From positions 1 to 64,000 of the forward strand of contig JAZREJ010000015.1 in assembly GCA_045660745.1 (NCBI GenBank): a DNA stretch of 64,000 nucleotides, in the 5' to 3' direction. Below the pieces are notes generated by a model. The model ran no database searches, was not told the origin of the DNA, and saw only the letters and a list, made by a program, of their open reading frames with translations. Below are positions 40,459 to 49,048 of the stretch, piece by piece. Numbering within the stretch: position 1 is the first letter of the stretch; the number at the start of each line of letters is the position of its first letter. Both the position numbers and the translations under genes were made by a program. Source of the stretch: RGIG6353 sp045660745 (GTDB lineage Bacteria > Bacillota > Clostridia > Oscillospirales > SIG627).

Positions 40459-42204
40459 TTAAAAACCAAGTTCATTCTTTATTTCATCTCTTCTCAAAAT
40501 CGCCTTATCGGGGGTGGGAGAAGAGATAAAATAATACAGTTTTATCTTCGGCTCGGTGCCTGACGGGCGCACGACAACACGTGTTCCCGACTCAAGGGTA
40601 TATTCTAACATATTTTCGCTTGCAAGATCAATTTTCTCTGTATTTCCCGTAACCATATCCGTGACAGTCAGAGAAAGCCAATCCGAAACACGCACAAGCT
40701 TTTCTCCAGCCAACGTCTTTGGCGGTGCCGTACGCAGGCGCTCCATTATCTTTGCGGATTCCGCCTTAAAGTCGGGAGCTGTGATAACGTTCTCTGACCA
40801 GTATTCTCCCCAGAATCCGTATTTTTTATATATGGAATCAAGTGCGTCAAAGAGAGATTTTGACTGAAGCTTGTAATATCCCGCGGCTTCCGCTATAAGC
40901 ATTGATGCGACCACACCGTCCTTATCACGCGCATAGGTTCCCACGAGATAGCCGTAGCTTTCCTCAAATCCGAACAGGAAGGAATGAGAGCCGTCCTGTT
41001 CAAATTTCTTGATTTTTTCTCCTATATATTTGAATCCCGTATATACGTTGAAGATGTCAACTCCGTTGTTTTTGCATATTACCTCCGCAAGCGCTGAAGA
41101 TACAAGTGATTTTACCACTGCGGGATTTTTTGGAAGCGTAGAGCTTTCTTTTTTTGCGGTAATGATATATTCAAGCAGCACAAGTGCTATCTCGTTTCCG
41201 CTGAGCGTCTTGAATTGCCCGCTTGCATCCCGCAGAGCAACTCCCATTCTGTCAGCATCGGGGTCGGTTGCAATTATCAGGTCGCAATCTTGTCCCGTTG
41301 CAATAGCCTCGGAAAACGCTTCTATGAATTGAGGATTAGGTCTTGTCACAGTAGGGAAATCTCCATCGGGTATCGACTGAGAGGGTACCTGAACGACGTT
41401 TGTAAATCCTGCGCGTTTGAGCGCCTCGGGTACCAATCTGTATCCCGCACCGTGCAAGGGGGTGTAAAGTATGTTCAGTGTGTCACCGGAGCTTTTTACG
41501 GTGTTTTTGTCAACTGCTTCGGAGAGAACGTTTTTTAAATATTCTTCGTCTATTTCATCGGAGATGATTTTTATTGCGTCGGAATTCACAAGCTCCTCAA
41601 AATTACCCTCCGAAATTTCCGAAAGCGAGATGGTGGGGATTAGTGAGGATATTCTTTCGGCTTCTGTAGGAGGAAGCTGAGCGCCGTCTTCCCAGTATAC
41701 CTTGTATCCGTTATATTCGCGAGTGTTATGGGATGCGGTTACGTTTATTCCCGCTTTGCATTTGAGATGCCTTAAAGCGAATGACAGCTCGGGCGTCGGG
41801 CGTAGTGAATCGAAGATGTAGACCTTGATTCCCATATTCGCAAGTATGGAAGCGGCAAGACGCGAGAATTCCGCAGAATTATTTCTTGAGTCCCAGGCAA
41901 TTACAACACCGTTGTCGCTGCCGTCTGCTTCAATAACCAGCTTGCCAAGTGCAAAGGTCGCAAGCGCAACGGTCATCTTGTTCATATTCGATGTTCCGGG
42001 GAGCATCTTGCCTCGAAGCCCCGCAGTGCCGAATTTTATAAGGGTAGTGAACGCAAAGTGCTTTTCTTCATCCGTCATGCTATCAATGGAGCATGCTTCC
42101 GATTTGTCGCAAAAGCAACTTGCCTTCCATTCGTTAATATTGCCAAGAGCAATGCGGTTTAATTCTTCAAACGCTACCCCTTCAGTTGTTTTTAAAAATA
42201 CCAT
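40459..42204 (-). CDS. pgcA: Phosphohexomutase (alpha-phosphoglucomutase / phosphomannomutase family)
   Basis: 581 residues, the length of the Gram-positive PgcA group. The phosphoserine loop is TASHNTREYNGYKVYW; the N-terminal FGTAGLRGKMLPG, the metal loop ATDPDADRMGVA, the sugar loop GFEESYGYL and the C-terminal phosphate-binding RPSGTEPKIKLYY are all present. It interconverts glucose-1- and glucose-6-phosphate and thereby feeds UDP-glucose and surface glycans. Start ATG 42204 with AAGGAG at 42212-42217; a longer frame to 42237 lacks a site. Substrate preference (glucose, mannose or pentose phosphate) is not decided by sequence. Confidence 0.88.
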   Translation of the reverse strand: MVFLKTTEGVAFEELNRIALGNINEWKASCFCDKSEACSIDSMTDEEKHFAFTTLIKFGTAGLRGKMLPGTSNMNKMTVALATFALGKLVIEADGSDNGVVIAWDSRNNSAEFSRLAASILANMGIKVYIFDSLRPTPELSFALRHLKCKAGINVTASHNTREYNGYKVYWEDGAQLPPTEAERISSLIPTISLSEISEGNFEELVNSDAIKIISDEIDEEYLKNVLSEAVDKNTVKSSGDTLNILYTPLHGAGYRLVPEALKRAGFTNVVQVPSQSIPDGDFPTVTRPNPQFIEAFSEAIATGQDCDLIIATDPDADRMGVALRDASGQFKTLSGNEIALVLLEYIITAKKESSTLPKNPAVVKSLVSSALAEVICKNNGVDIFNVYTGFKYIGEKIKKFEQDGSHSFLFGFEESYGYLVGTYARDKDGVVASMLIAEAAGYYKLQSKSLFDALDSIYKKYGFWGEYWSENVITAPDFKAESAKIMERLRTAPPKTLAGEKLVRVSDWLSLTVTDMVTGNTEKIDLASENMLEYTLESGTRVVVRPSGTEPKIKLYYFISSPTPDKAILRRDEIKNELGF

Positions 42205-42330
42205 GTGTGACTCCTTGTTGTTGATAGTAAATGCCAAGCTTTTTAAAAGCGAGTTTTAAATTGTCGGTTCAGTATGATTATATTATATCAAAAAGTTTTA
42301 TGTTTTACAACACAAAAGCTTGTATATTAC

Positions 42331-42358
42331 TTGATTTTTTTGAAAAATATGGTAAAAT
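42331..42358 (+). promoter_or_regulatory. Promoter of mgsA
   Basis: TTGATT at 42331-42336, a 16-base spacer ending TGG and TAAAAT at 42353-42358. Nearly the same sequence precedes the GNAT gene at 63764-63792. Confidence 0.72.
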
Positions 42359-42390
42359 GTATGCAGAGCCACATGAAAGGATTAAAATAT

Positions 42391-42771
42391 ATGAAGATAG
42401 CACTTATTGCACACGATAAAAAGAAAAATGATATAATAGAGATTGCCAAGACTTACAAGGACGTGCTTGCGGGACATGAGCTTTATGCTACGGGTACAAC
42501 AGGCACGCTCATCATGGGAGAGACAGGACTCCCGATATTCAGAATGAAGAGCGGACCTCTCGGCGGAGATCAGCAGATAGGAGCAATGCTTGCAAACGGT
42601 GAGCTTGACCTCATAATCTTTTTGAGAGACCCTCTTACGGCACAGCCCCATGAGCCTGACGTTTCCGCGCTTTTAAGACTTTGCGACGTGCAAGCAATAC
42701 CGCTTGCCACCAATACAAGCAGCGCAATCATAATGCTTGAGTCTATAAAAAACAACATATACTTCAATTAA
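42391..42771 (+). CDS. mgsA: Methylglyoxal synthase
   Basis: 126 residues. Converts dihydroxyacetone phosphate to methylglyoxal and phosphate, a bypass used when glycolytic phosphorylated sugars build up. Motifs: IALIAHDKKK, LYATGTTGTLI, the GPLGGDQQIGA phosphate-binding loop and the catalytic Asp in FLRDPLTAQPHEPDV. The start ATG 42391 gives the standard N-terminus (MKIALIAHD); upstream ATGs at 42361 and 42373 have no good site, whereas GAAAGG precedes 42391. Monocistronic. Confidence 0.94.
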   Translation: MKIALIAHDKKKNDIIEIAKTYKDVLAGHELYATGTTGTLIMGETGLPIFRMKSGPLGGDQQIGAMLANGELDLIIFLRDPLTAQPHEPDVSALLRLCDVQAIPLATNTSSAIIMLESIKNNIYFN

Positions 42772-42799
42772 AAAAAGGCTGCTTTGTGCAGCCTTTTTA
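42772..42799 (+). terminator. Intrinsic terminator of mgsA, bidirectional in form
   Basis: Stem GGCTGC/GCAGCC with A:T flanks, directly after the mgsA stop. The minus-strand lipoprotein transcript could use it too. Confidence 0.88.
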
Positions 42800-42900
42800 T
42801 TACTAAGGGAATTGCGCGGGCATTTGCTTGTAACACAAAAGTCTTTTTTGAAATTTGTGAAAACAGGCAAGCAATACAATCAGTTGCCGAAGGGGTGCTC

Positions 42901-43332
42901 TTATTTGTTGTCTTCAGCCAAAGGGGAGGTGATAGGTCCGTACTTGAATACGAGCTTGTCTCCGTCCTCTACCTCATCGTGCTGAGCGGAAAGACCGGTC
43001 TTATCCTTGCCGTTTACATAGTAAACAAAAGCATATTCCTCGGTACATGCAATGTCGCCAACGTTTGTGATAGAGTAAGCGTCGATATCGTTCTTGTCTA
43101 CGTAATACTCGATGCCCGCCTGACGGAGAGCAGATTCAAAGCAATCAATTCCGTAGAAGTTTGTGCCTTCAATAGAGGTGGGATTCTTGCCGCTTATCTT
43201 AACGGTCTCGTTGCATAATACATTGCCGTCGCCGTCAATGACCTGAACGTTTACGGTTCCCGATCCGCAGGAAGTGAGCATAAGAGCTGCGAAAACAACA
43301 CAGATAGCCAAAAGTAAAACAATTTTCTTCAT
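42901..43332 (-). CDS. DUF4430-domain lipoprotein
   Basis: 143 residues. A lipoprotein signal peptide (KKIVLLLAICVVFAALMLTSC, lipobox LTSC, Cys22) precedes a DUF4430-like domain with YGIDCFESALRQAGIEYYV and AFVYYVNGKDKTGL...DGDKLVFKYG. DUF4430 resembles the C-terminal domain of transcobalamin and is common in surface proteins of gut Clostridia. Ligand unknown; no corrinoid transport genes are near. AAGGAG precedes the start. Confidence 0.85.
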   Translation of the reverse strand: MKKIVLLLAICVVFAALMLTSCGSGTVNVQVIDGDGNVLCNETVKISGKNPTSIEGTNFYGIDCFESALRQAGIEYYVDKNDIDAYSITNVGDIACTEEYAFVYYVNGKDKTGLSAQHDEVEDGDKLVFKYGPITSPLAEDNK

Positions 43333-43377
43333 ATCAATTCTCCTTGAAATATATGTGCAGAGGTCTAAAACATATAT

Positions 43378-43406
43378 ATTATAACCGAGTGAAGTCTTTT
43401 TGTCAA
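43378..43406 (-). promoter_or_regulatory. Consensus promoter of the DUF4430 lipoprotein gene
   Basis: On the minus strand, TTGACA (43406-43401), a 17-base spacer and TATAAT (43383-43378): both hexamers exact, 45 bases before the start. Confidence 0.88.
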
Positions 43407-43540
43407 TAGATTTGAAATTTTGAATGCCTCCTTTTTACAAAAACTTTAAAAAGAATAAGACGTGATAGAGAAATTGTTCGTTAAAAATATGAACAATTTG
43501 TAAATTATTTGTTTTTATAAAAAATATTTTATGGAAACTA

Positions 43541-43569
43541 TTGCAAATAAATATATGTTGTGGTACACT
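43541..43569 (+). promoter_or_regulatory. Promoter of the ribosomal protein cluster
   Basis: TTGCAA at 43541-43546, a 17-base spacer ending TGG and TACACT at 43564-43569. It predicts a transcript start near 43576. Between 43407 and 43540 I see only AT-rich sequence and a 9-bp inverted repeat (43471-43479 with 43491-43499). Confidence 0.72.
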
Positions 43570-43575
43570 ATCAAG

Positions 43576-43897
43576 GCTTGATATGCGAAGAAGCGGGAGG
43601 TTGCTACCGAGAGGTAGGGAATTTCCGTGGAGTATGTCCGATAAACGGGCGACAGTTACAACTGACATATTTTTGATTGAGGTTTTGGTGAACTCTTCCT
43701 TATTATATAATGGGGTTGGACGCACCGGGTTGCAAGCCTTGGTCAAAAGACGATTTCCTCGTAAGGGGGAAGAGTGCGCCTTCGGATTTTGAGCTTCTTC
43801 AGAATCCGTTTTTTAGTGCGGTGTTATGAAACACCCGGCGCAGTGTTAAGTTAGACCTGCCCCAAGAAATCCAAAAAGTTTTTAAGGAGGCAAAATC
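43576..43897 (+). promoter_or_regulatory. Structured leader of the rpsJ operon with attenuator
   Basis: About 320 bases without a gene. The 5' half (43590-43665) has dense local pairing, including GCTACC/GGTAG and a GTCCGATAAACGGGC stem. A long helix GGACGCACC...GAGTGCGCC spans 43718-43780. An intrinsic terminator follows (43783-43814), then a GGTGTT/AACACC hairpin and the AAGGAGG site of rpsJ. In B. subtilis and E. coli the S10 operon leader is controlled by L4 through attenuation and translation; the same logic is likely here. Confidence 0.65.
43783..43814 (+). terminator. Attenuator terminator in the rpsJ leader
   Basis: A 10-bp stem (43783-43792 with 43799-43808, one G:T pair), a 6-base loop and six T. 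It sits 84 bases before the rpsJ start, inside the transcript, so readthrough must be regulated. Confidence 0.8.
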
Positions 43898-44209
43898 ATG
43901 GCAAAGGAAAAAATCCGAGTAAGACTCAAAGCTTACGACCACACACTCATTGATCAGTCTGCAGAAAAGATCGTTGAGACGGCGAAGAGATTCGGCGCTC
44001 AAGTATCCGGTCCTATTCCGCTTCCCACAGACAAAGAGATCGTGACAATCCTTCGTGCTGTCCACAAGTACAAGGATTCCCGTGAGCAGTTTGAAATGCG
44101 CACCCACAAGAGACTCATCGACGTCATCAAGCCGTCTAAGGCCGCTGTGGAAGCATTGACAAGTCTTGAACTGCCTGCCGGCGTTGAAATCGAACTCAAA
44201 GTTTTTTAA
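43898..44209 (+). CDS. rpsJ: 30S ribosomal protein S10
   Basis: 103 residues, standard S10 length. It binds the 3' domain of 16S rRNA and also acts as NusE in antitermination. Core segments are IRVRLKAYDHTLIDQSAEKIVETAKR, GPIPLPT and EMRTHKRLIDVIKPSKAAVEAL. First gene of the S10-spc-alpha cluster, behind a strong AAGGAGG site. A 68-base gap follows before rplC, the longest in the S10 part. Confidence 0.97.
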   Translation: MAKEKIRVRLKAYDHTLIDQSAEKIVETAKRFGAQVSGPIPLPTDKEIVTILRAVHKYKDSREQFEMRTHKRLIDVIKPSKAAVEALTSLELPAGVEIELKVF

Positions 44210-44277
44210 TCAACACGACGGACAAAAAACAACTAGTCAAGTTGGGCGAGTGCTCAACCAATAATTAGGAGGAAAAT

Positions 44278-44907
44278 ATGAAAAAAGGTATTATCGGCAA
44301 GAAGATCGGTATGACTCAGATCTTTCTTGAAAACGGAACAGTGATTCCGGTAACCGTCATTGAAGCCGGCCCCTGTGCAGTAGTACAGAAGAAGACAGCT
44401 GAGACCGACGGATACGATGCGATCCAGCTCGGTTTCGCAGATGTTACCGAAAAGAAGGTAACAAATCCCATCAAGGGACATTTTAAGAAGGCAAATGTAA
44501 CCCTCAAGAGACATCTTAAGGAATTCCGTCTTGAAGACGTTTCCGGTTACAACGTAGGTGATGAAGTCAAGGCTGACGTTTTCGCTGAAGGCGACAAGAT
44601 TGACGTAACCGGTACCTCCAAGGGTCACGGTTACACAGGCGCTATCAAGCGTTGGAACCTCTCCATGCTCGGTCAGACACACGGTATCGGTCCTATCCAC
44701 AGACAGTCCGGTTCCATGGGTGTTATCGACCCCGCGAGAATCTTCAAGAACAAGAAAATGGCAGGTCAGTGGGGTAACGAAAAGGTTACTATCCAGAACC
44801 TCGACGTCGTAAAGGTTGATGCAGAAAAGAACCTTATCGCAGTTAAGGGCGCTATTCCCGGTCCCCGCGGCGGTATCGTTTTCATCCGCAACTCCGTAAA
44901 GGCGTAA
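44278..44907 (+). CDS. rplC: 50S ribosomal protein L3
   Basis: 209 residues. Early assembly protein near the peptidyl transferase centre. Family segments: GIIGKKIGMTQIF at the start, GTSKGHGYTGAIKRW and MAGQWGNEKVTIQNLDVV. AGGAGG lies 7 bases before ATG 44278. rplD follows after 21 bases. Confidence 0.97.
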   Translation: MKKGIIGKKIGMTQIFLENGTVIPVTVIEAGPCAVVQKKTAETDGYDAIQLGFADVTEKKVTNPIKGHFKKANVTLKRHLKEFRLEDVSGYNVGDEVKADVFAEGDKIDVTGTSKGHGYTGAIKRWNLSMLGQTHGIGPIHRQSGSMGVIDPARIFKNKKMAGQWGNEKVTIQNLDVVKVDAEKNLIAVKGAIPGPRGGIVFIRNSVKA

Positions 44908-44928
44908 CTTTAGAAAGGAGGAAACAAA

Positions 44929-45555
44929 ATGCCTAACGTAAAAGTATATGATATGACAGGTAAGGAAACAGGCGAGATCGCACTCAGCGACGTGCTTTTC
45001 GCAGCTGAAGTGAACACAGCAGTGCTCCACGCAGCAGTTCGTACCTATCTTATGAATCAGAGACAGGGCACACAGTCCACTCTTACCCGTGCAGAAGTAT
45101 CCGGCGGCGGAAGAAAGCCCTGGAGACAGAAGGGTACAGGACGTGCACGCCAGGGTTCGACCCGTTCACCTCAGTGGACACACGGCGGTATCGCACTCGG
45201 CCCCAAGCCCCGTGAATACAGACTTTCTATGAACAAGAAGGTTCGTGCAGTAGCTCTCAGAAGCGCACTTTCCGCTAAGATGGCTGAAGCTCAGGTTAAG
45301 GTTGTTGAAAACATCACCGCAACCGAGTACAAGACACGTACCATGGTTAATATGCTTGCTGCAATCGAAGCAGGTCGCAAGGCTCTCGTAGTTCTCCCCG
45401 AGAACGACCAGATGATCGTTAAGTCTTTTGCAAACATCCCCGGTGTTAAGACCACTCTTGCAAACAACCTTAACGTATATGACATCCTCAATGCTACCAC
45501 ACTCGTAATTGCAAAGCCTGCAGTTGAAAAAATCGAGGAGGTATATGCAAAATGA
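44929..45555 (+). CDS. rplD: 50S ribosomal protein L4
   Basis: 208 residues. Lines the exit tunnel through its extended loop, here GGGRKPWRQKGTGRARQGSTRSPQW. In E. coli L4 also represses the S10 operon, so it is the likely regulator of the leader upstream of rpsJ. Its stop overlaps the rplW start by four bases. Confidence 0.97.
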   Translation: MPNVKVYDMTGKETGEIALSDVLFAAEVNTAVLHAAVRTYLMNQRQGTQSTLTRAEVSGGGRKPWRQKGTGRARQGSTRSPQWTHGGIALGPKPREYRLSMNKKVRAVALRSALSAKMAEAQVKVVENITATEYKTRTMVNMLAAIEAGRKALVVLPENDQMIVKSFANIPGVKTTLANNLNVYDILNATTLVIAKPAVEKIEEVYAK

Positions 45556-45845
45556 AATCATCCTACGATATAGTCATTAAGCCCATCATCACTGAAGCAA
45601 GTATGGCAGGGCTCGCTGAAAGAAAGTACACTTTCAAAGTTGCAAAGACTGCAAACAAGGTTGAAATCAAGAAGGCCATTGAAGAAATCTTCAAGGTTAA
45701 CGTTGAATCAGTCAACACAATCAATATGAAATCCAAGCCCAAGAGACTCGGTGTTCACCTCGGAAAGACAAGCGAATGGAAGAAAGCCATCGTTACTCTT
45801 ACTTCCGACTCCAAGACCATTGAGTTCTTCGACGGAATGATGTAA
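45552..45845 (+). CDS. rplW: 50S ribosomal protein L23
   Basis: 97 residues. Sits at the tunnel exit and docks trigger factor and SRP. Family segments: YDIVIKPIITEASM, KYTFKVAKTANKVEIKKAIEEIF and VNTINMKSKPKRLG. ATGA overlap with rplD; rplB follows after 16 bases. Confidence 0.96.
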   Translation: MKSSYDIVIKPIITEASMAGLAERKYTFKVAKTANKVEIKKAIEEIFKVNVESVNTINMKSKPKRLGVHLGKTSEWKKAIVTLTSDSKTIEFFDGMM

Positions 45846-45861
45846 GAAGGAGGAGTGAAAA

Positions 45862-46692
45862 ATGCCTACAAGAGTATATAAACCCACAACTCCCGGCAGA
45901 AGACAGATGTCCGTTCCCACATTTGAGGAAGTAACAAAGAAGAGCCCTGAAAAGAGCCTTATCGTTGAACTCAAGAAGAACGCTGGCCGTAACAATCTTG
46001 GTAGAATCACCGTTCGTCACAGAGGCGGCGGAAACAAGAAGAAGTACAGAATCATCGACTTCAAGCGTTTGAATTCTGCTCCCGCAACCGTTCTCGCTAT
46101 CGAGTACGACCCCAACAGAAACCCCTACATCGCTCTCATTCAGTATGAGTCCGGTGAAAAGGCTTATATTATCGCTCCTGTCGGACTTAAGGTTGGAGAC
46201 ACTATCGTTTCTTCTCCCGAAGCTGACATCAAGCGCGGTAATACACTTCCCATCGCCAACATCCCCGTTGGTACATTCATCCACAACGTAGAAATCTACC
46301 CCGGCAAGGGTGCTCAGCTCGTAAGAACTGCAGGCTCCAGCGCACAGCTCATGGCTAAGGAAGGCGCACTTGCTCAGGTAAGACTTCCTTCCGGCGAACT
46401 TCGTTTCATCCGTATGGATTGTAAGGCAACTATCGGTCAGCTAGGTAACGTTGAGGCTGAAAACATTAAGCGCGGTAAGGCTGGTAAGACCCGTCACCTC
46501 GGTATTCGTCCTACAGTACGCGGTTCTGTAATGAACCCCTGCGATCACCCCCACGGTGGTGGTGAAGGACGTTCACCCATCGGTCGTCCCGGACCTGTTA
46601 CTCCTTGGGGTAAACCCGCTCTTGGTTATAAGACACGTAACAAGAAGGCTCGCACTAACAAGTTCATTGTTAAGCGCCGCAACGACAAATAA
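45862..46692 (+). CDS. rplB: 50S ribosomal protein L2
   Basis: 276 residues, full length. Needed for subunit joining and peptidyl transfer. Segments: KKNAGRNNLGRITVRHRGGG in the N-terminal half, and the C-terminal VRGSVMNPCDHPHGGGEGR with the conserved His cluster. GAAGGAGGAG precedes the start. Confidence 0.97.
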   Translation: MPTRVYKPTTPGRRQMSVPTFEEVTKKSPEKSLIVELKKNAGRNNLGRITVRHRGGGNKKKYRIIDFKRLNSAPATVLAIEYDPNRNPYIALIQYESGEKAYIIAPVGLKVGDTIVSSPEADIKRGNTLPIANIPVGTFIHNVEIYPGKGAQLVRTAGSSAQLMAKEGALAQVRLPSGELRFIRMDCKATIGQLGNVEAENIKRGKAGKTRHLGIRPTVRGSVMNPCDHPHGGGEGRSPIGRPGPVTPWGKPALGYKTRNKKARTNKFIVKRRNDK

Positions 46693-46718
46693 GCTGTTAT
46701 CGAAAGGAGGATAAATTT

Positions 46719-46994
46719 ATGAGCAGAAGCGTAAAAAAAGGACCTTTTGTGCAACAGGTACTTTACGACAGAATCGAAGCCATGAATAAGGCAGGCGAAA
46801 AGAAGGTTATCAAGACCTGGTCACGTGCCTCAACGATATTCCCCGAGTTCGTAGGACATACGATAGCGGTTTATGACGGCAGAAAGCATGTTCCCGTATA
46901 TGTTACCGAGGATATGGTAGGTCACAAACTTGGTGAATTTGCCCTGACAAGAACCTTTAAGGGTCACTCGGGCTCCAAGACATCTAACAACTAA
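46719..46994 (+). CDS. rpsS: 30S ribosomal protein S19
   Basis: 91 residues. Small-subunit head protein that pairs with S13. Begins MSRSVKKGPFV, with KTWSRASTIFPEFVGHTIAVYDG and HKLGEFALTRTFKGH. AAAGGAGG precedes it. A 51-base gap to rplV contains a small CGCGGT/ACCGCG hairpin. Confidence 0.97.
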   Translation: MSRSVKKGPFVQQVLYDRIEAMNKAGEKKVIKTWSRASTIFPEFVGHTIAVYDGRKHVPVYVTEDMVGHKLGEFALTRTFKGHSGSKTSNN

Positions 46995-47045
46995 TAATAT
47001 TAGGAAGACGCGGTAACAAGGAACAACCGCGAAAGGAGGATCTGC

Positions 47046-47393
47046 ATGGCAGAACAAGCAGTATCAAAGGCATACCGTCGTGACATAAGAATTTCGACAA
47101 GAAAAGTCATGATCGTGCTTGACCTTATAAGAGATAAGGATGCAAAGCTTGCACTGGGTATTCTTAAGAACACCCCCAAGGCTGCATCCCCGTATATCAT
47201 CAAACTTATCAATGAAGCGTGTGCAAGTGCTGAGATCAACTTCGGCATGAACAAGGACAAGCTTTATGTTTCCGAGTGCTATGCAACACCCGGAAGAACA
47301 CTTAAGAGAATTATGCCTCGTGCAAAGGGTAGAGCTGACAGAATCCTTAAGAGAACATGTCACATCACCGTTGCAGTTAAAGAGAGAGACTAA
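47046..47393 (+). CDS. rplV: 50S ribosomal protein L22
   Basis: 115 residues. Its beta hairpin reaches the exit tunnel (CYATPGRTLKRIMPRAKGRADRILKRTCHITV). The N-terminal RRDIRISTRKVMIVLDLIRDK is typical. GAAAGGAGG lies before the ATG. Confidence 0.96.
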   Translation: MAEQAVSKAYRRDIRISTRKVMIVLDLIRDKDAKLALGILKNTPKAASPYIIKLINEACASAEINFGMNKDKLYVSECYATPGRTLKRIMPRAKGRADRILKRTCHITVAVKERD

Positions 47394-47417
47394 GGAAAGG
47401 GAGGTTAAAGAAGTTTT

Positions 47418-48134
47418 ATGGGACAGAAAGTGAATCCGCACGGCTTAAGAGTCGGCGTAATCAAGGATTGGGATTCCAGATGGTTCGTAAAGGATGAGGA
47501 AATCGGTGATACACTCGTTTCCGACTACAACCTCAGAAAGTATCTCAAAGAAAAGCTTAAACTCGCAGGCGTTCCCAAGATTGAAATCGAGAGAGACAGC
47601 GCAAGAGTTAAAGTTCTTATCCACTGTGCAAAGCCCGGTATGATCATCGGTAAGGGCGGCGCAGAAATCGAAAAGCTCAGACAGGATATCGAAGCCTTCC
47701 TCGGCAAGCCCGTTTCGGTTAACGTAAACGAAGTTAAGAATCCTGATCTCAACGCACAGCTCGTAGCTGAGAATATCGCTCAGCAGCTCGAAAAGAGAAT
47801 TGCATTCAGACGTGCAATGAAGCAGTGCATCGGCAGAACAATGAAGCTCGGCGCAAGAGGTATCAAGGTATCCGCCTCCGGTCGTCTTGCAGGAGCTGAA
47901 ATTGCTCGTTGCGAACATTATCACGAAGGAACTATTCCTCTGCAGACTATCCGTGCCGATATCGACTACGGTTTTGCTGAAGCAAACACCACTTACGGTA
48001 AGATCGGTATAAAGGTATGGATCTACAAGGGTGAGGTTCTTGCAGCAGCGGCTAACAAGCCCGCAAGAACTGAGGCTCCCCGTCGCAGAGAACGCTCGTT
48101 CAGAGAAGGGGGAAAGAAAAATGTTAATGCCTAA
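47418..48134 (+). CDS. rpsC: 30S ribosomal protein S3
   Basis: 238 residues with N-terminal KH domain (HCAKPGMIIGKGGAEIEKLRQDI) and C-terminal S3 domain (LGARGIKVSASGRLAGAEIARCEHYHEG). Forms part of the mRNA entry helicase. The gene's end overlaps rplP by 14 bases, because rplP starts at ATG 48121. Confidence 0.97.
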   Translation: MGQKVNPHGLRVGVIKDWDSRWFVKDEEIGDTLVSDYNLRKYLKEKLKLAGVPKIEIERDSARVKVLIHCAKPGMIIGKGGAEIEKLRQDIEAFLGKPVSVNVNEVKNPDLNAQLVAENIAQQLEKRIAFRRAMKQCIGRTMKLGARGIKVSASGRLAGAEIARCEHYHEGTIPLQTIRADIDYGFAEANTTYGKIGIKVWIYKGEVLAAAANKPARTEAPRRRERSFREGGKKNVNA

Positions 48135-48546
48135 GAGAGTTAAATTCCGCCGTGTTCAGCGCGGAAGACTTAAGGGTCGTGCAACTCGCGGTAACACACT
48201 TACCTACGGATGCTTCGGTCTCGTTGCTGAAGAGCCCGCATGGATCAAGTCAAACCAGATCGAGGCAGCCCGTATCGCTATGACCCGTTACACCAAACGT
48301 GGCGGTAATGTATGGATCAAGATATTCCCCGATAAGCCTGTAACAGAGAAGCCCGCTGAAACCCGAATGGGTTCCGGTAAAGGTTCTCCCGAGTACTGGG
48401 TAGCAGTTGTTAAGCGCGGACGCATCATGTTCGAGATGGACGGCGTTACCGAGGAACAGGCAAAGGAAGCTATGCGTCTCGCATCACACAAGCTTCCCAT
48501 CAAGTGCAAATTCATTAAGAAAGAAGCCCAGGAGGTAGCGGAATGA
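48121..48546 (+). CDS. rplP: 50S ribosomal protein L16
   Basis: 141 residues. Contacts A-site tRNA. Begins MLMPKRVKFRRVQRGRLKG and contains RMGSGKGSPEYWVAVVKRGRIMFE. The ATG at 48121 gives the standard N-terminus and lies inside rpsC, with AGAAGGGGGAA as ribosome site. The stop overlaps rpmC by four bases. Confidence 0.97.
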   Translation: MLMPKRVKFRRVQRGRLKGRATRGNTLTYGCFGLVAEEPAWIKSNQIEAARIAMTRYTKRGGNVWIKIFPDKPVTEKPAETRMGSGKGSPEYWVAVVKRGRIMFEMDGVTEEQAKEAMRLASHKLPIKCKFIKKEAQEVAE

Positions 48547-48743
48547 ACATTAAAGATATAAGAACAAAAACTACCGAAGAGCTTAACGCAACCCTTAGCG
48601 AAAAGAAGGAAGCGCTTTTGAATCTCCGCTTTCAGCACGCAATCAATCAGCTTGACAACCCTCTCAAGATAGTTGAAACCAAGAAGGACATCGCAAAGAT
48701 CATGACAGCTATCCGCGAGAAGGAACTCGCTGAGAAAAACTAA
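48543..48743 (+). CDS. rpmC: 50S ribosomal protein L29
   Basis: 66 residues, two long helices: IRTKTTEELNATLSEKKEAL and the core LRFQHAINQLDNPLKI. Located at the tunnel exit next to L23. ATGA overlap with rplP, and rpsQ follows after 18 bases. Confidence 0.96.
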   Translation: MNIKDIRTKTTEELNATLSEKKEALLNLRFQHAINQLDNPLKIVETKKDIAKIMTAIREKELAEKN

Positions 48744-48761
48744 GCGGAAGGAGAATAGATT

Positions 48762-49022
48762 ATGAATACAGAAAGAGCACTCAGAAAGACTCGTGTAGGT
48801 ATGGTAGTTAGCGACAAGATGGACAAGACTATCGTAGTTGCAATTGAGGATAATGTAAAACATTCTCTTTACGGCAAGATTGTTAAGAAGACCGTGAAAT
48901 TCAAGGCACATGACGAAAATAATGAATGCCGTGTAGGTGATAAGGTTAAGATCATGGAAACAAGACCGCTTTCCAAGGATAAGAACTGGCGCCTCGTGGA
49001 AATCATTGAAAAAGCTAAATAA
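48762..49022 (+). CDS. rpsQ: 30S ribosomal protein S17
   Basis: 86 residues, OB fold. Core segments KTRVGMVVSDKMDKTIVVAIE and the RPLSKDKNWRLVEII C-terminus. Binds 16S rRNA early in assembly. GGAAGGAG precedes the start. Confidence 0.97.
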   Translation: MNTERALRKTRVGMVVSDKMDKTIVVAIEDNVKHSLYGKIVKKTVKFKAHDENNECRVGDKVKIMETRPLSKDKNWRLVEIIEKAK

Positions 49023-49048
49023 AATACCGTTAAAGGAGGATACACAAA

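Noticed and set aside
39826..40563. A 245-codon plus-strand frame across the tandem repeat and the DUF1292 gene
   Set aside because: It covers the repeat array and the antisense of a real DUF1292 gene; no ribosome site and the composition follows the repeat.
43471..43499. 9-bp inverted repeat upstream of the S10 promoter
   Set aside because: AT-rich, 11-base loop, and no T run or known operator pattern; could easily arise by chance in this AT-rich gap.
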